Source: an uncultured Clostridia bacterium (GTDB taxonomy: Bacteria > Bacillota > Clostridia > Oscillospirales > Ruminococcaceae). Taken from it: a DNA stretch of 7,210 nt. The DNA lies in contig CAMDZU010000065.1 of the NCBI GenBank assembly GCA_945910715.1, positions 1-7,210 on the forward strand, written 5' to 3'. The position numbers and the translations under genes are program-made. The notes under the pieces are model-generated. The model had not been told where the DNA came from and searched no databases. It saw only the letters and a program-made list of their open reading frames with translations. Shown here in pieces: positions 6,453 through 7,210 of the stretch; the stretch's first letter is position 1, and each line of letters begins with the position of its first letter.

Positions 6453-6458
6453 ATTATA
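6453..6458 (-). promoter_or_regulatory. Candidate -10 box of the response regulator-kinase-pseudouridine synthase operon
   Basis: A perfect TATAAT lies on the minus strand about 170 bp upstream of the response regulator ATG. No TTGACA-like -35 exists at the right distance. Instead an 11-bp-period direct repeat covers roughly -42 to -24, the arrangement expected for a promoter that needs an OmpR-family activator. The leader would be about 160 nt long. Confidence 0.42.
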
Positions 6459-6502
6459 CCCGCCTTTTATGATAAATATGTGATAAATTGCTAAAAGGCA
6501 GG
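6459..6502. repeat. Inverted repeat flanking a direct repeat, downstream of the kinase-like gene
   Basis: CCCGCCTTTTA (6459-6469) and TAAAAGGCAGG (6492-6502) are complementary over 11 positions with one G·T wobble in minus-strand RNA, enclosing 22 nt. It begins 7 nt after the stop codon of the kinase-like gene and might act as its 3' stem. Neither strand has a T-tract after it (the minus strand continues TATAATTC), so termination would be inefficient. Confidence 0.5.
6470..6488. repeat. Direct repeat TGATAAAT with exact 11 bp period
   Basis: TGATAAAT occurs at 6470-6477 and again at 6481-6488, or ATTTATCA twice on the minus strand. An 11 bp step is the spacing used by OmpR/PhoB-family dimers. 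The pair sits immediately upstream of the minus-strand TATAAT and replaces a -35 box, so it is a candidate activator site for the response regulator encoded downstream. Confidence 0.45.
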
Positions 6503-6508
6503 AAAAAA

Positions 6509-7210
6509 CTACTTCTTCTCGTTTTCAATTATTTCGTTCAGGAAAAGATGGAGAGGCTTGTATCTTTCCGCAATGAAATCATCAAAGGAGGAGGAAAGCC
6601 GCACGGGATTGCCGCTGTTTACAATAGGCAGGTCAATTTCGGCGGTAACGGTATTGTCCGTTGCGTAAAAGGAAACCGAGCCGCCGTATTCGCTGACAAG
6701 CTTTGCCGCAACACGTTTTCCTATGCTTGCACGCTCCACAATGTCGTAAACGCTTTTATGCTCCGACAAAAAGGTGTTTGTAATGCGGATTACCGCCTGT
6801 CCGCCCTCATAGGTCAGCTTTAGTCCGATTGTGGATTTCGGGGGAGAATAAAGCAGCGCATTCTGTATAAGGTTCATTACCGCCGAGGTGAATTTCTTTT
6901 CGTTGAAATTAACAAGCACGTCGTTTTCGGGTCGGCTGAAGTCAATAAGCCTTTTTACCGCTGACAGGCATTTCTGCGTTTCAAAGTAAATTGATTCAAG
7001 AGTATCCGAAATACTGATAAGGTTTTCCCGTGGATTTTGCGTTTCGTATTCAAGCAGGTCAATAAGATTGTTGCAGTTTGTGAGCATTCGCTCTGCGCTG
7101 GTAAGCTGGCGCTTAATAAGGTCAGCCTCGTCGGCCATTTTCCGCTCCTCAAACTGTCCCTCAAGTATCCCCGCAATGCTGATAATGCGGTTAAGGTCGC
7201 TTTTCAGTAC
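6509..7210 (-). CDS. Histidine-kinase-like protein with degenerate ATPase domain, C-terminal part (5' end outside window)
   Basis: The frame is open to the window edge, so 233 residues of a longer protein are visible; an internal ATG at 7138 is not a credible start. The first visible residues (LNRIISIAGILEG) look like the first helix of a HisKA dimerisation domain. The phospho-accepting histidine, if present, would fall just outside the window. An ATPase fold follows, with a good N box (NLIQNALLYSPPKS, near 6835-6874). The glycine motifs are degenerate: the G1 position reads VIRITNTFLSEH instead of DxGxG (near 6760-6790), and the G2 position reads ASIGKRVAAKLVSEYGG instead of GLGLS. A 37-residue tail after the ATPase fold is unusual. 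It could be a kinase-dead regulator, a phosphatase-only sensor or a divergent subfamily. It lies upstream of, and on the same strand as, the two-component operon, separated by 225 bp. Confidence 0.75.
   Translation of the reverse strand, partial: VLKSDLNRIISIAGILEGQFEERKMADEADLIKRQLTSAERMLTNCNNLIDLLEYETQNPRENLISISDTLESIYFETQKCLSAVKRLIDFSRPENDVLVNFNEKKFTSAVMNLIQNALLYSPPKSTIGLKLTYEGGQAVIRITNTFLSEHKSVYDIVERASIGKRVAAKLVSEYGGSVSFYATDNTVTAEIDLPIVNSGNPVRLSSSFDDFIAERYKPLHLFLNEIIENEKK

Overview
This 7.2 kb window looks like a chromosomal segment of a low-to-mid GC Gram-positive bacterium, most likely a member of the Clostridia and possibly a Ruminococcus-like Oscillospiraceae. The indications are an adjacent cdaA-cdaR (YbbR) pair, an OmpR-family two-component system typical of Firmicutes, a TTG start codon and AGGA-type ribosome binding sites. 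The family assignments are firm; the taxon is inference. Nothing points to a mobile element, prophage, CRISPR array, tRNA or rRNA.

Left half (plus strand, 1-3232): a probable promoter leads into cdaA, the membrane-bound diadenylate cyclase that makes c-di-AMP. It is followed after 1 bp by cdaR, its extracytoplasmic YbbR-repeat regulator. A strong hairpin lies next, but its T-tract faces the wrong strand for efficient plus-strand termination, and then comes an MscS-family mechanosensitive channel. glmM, the usual third gene of this operon in Bacilli, is not here. c-di-AMP controls potassium and osmolyte balance in Firmicutes, so the three genes make sense together as an osmotic or turgor module.

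Right half (minus strand, 7210-3268): a convergent operon reads response regulator (6283-5603), membrane histidine kinase (5600-4131), RluA-family pseudouridine synthase (4134-3268). The regulator-kinase gap is 2 bp, and the kinase and synthase genes overlap by ATGA. A shared bidirectional terminator (3238-3263) separates it from mscS. Upstream on the same strand is the 3' part of another histidine-kinase-like gene, cut by the window edge, whose ATP-binding glycine motifs are badly degenerated.

The 225 bp gap between that kinase-like gene and the response regulator (6284-6508) is the richest non-coding stretch. It holds an 11-bp-period direct repeat just upstream of a TATAAT box, inverted repeats, a series of TTAA motifs spaced 10-12 bp, and a terminator-like hairpin with nine U residues directly before the response regulator's Shine-Dalgarno. 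Together these suggest an autoregulated promoter followed by a transcription attenuator. This is inferred from sequence only.
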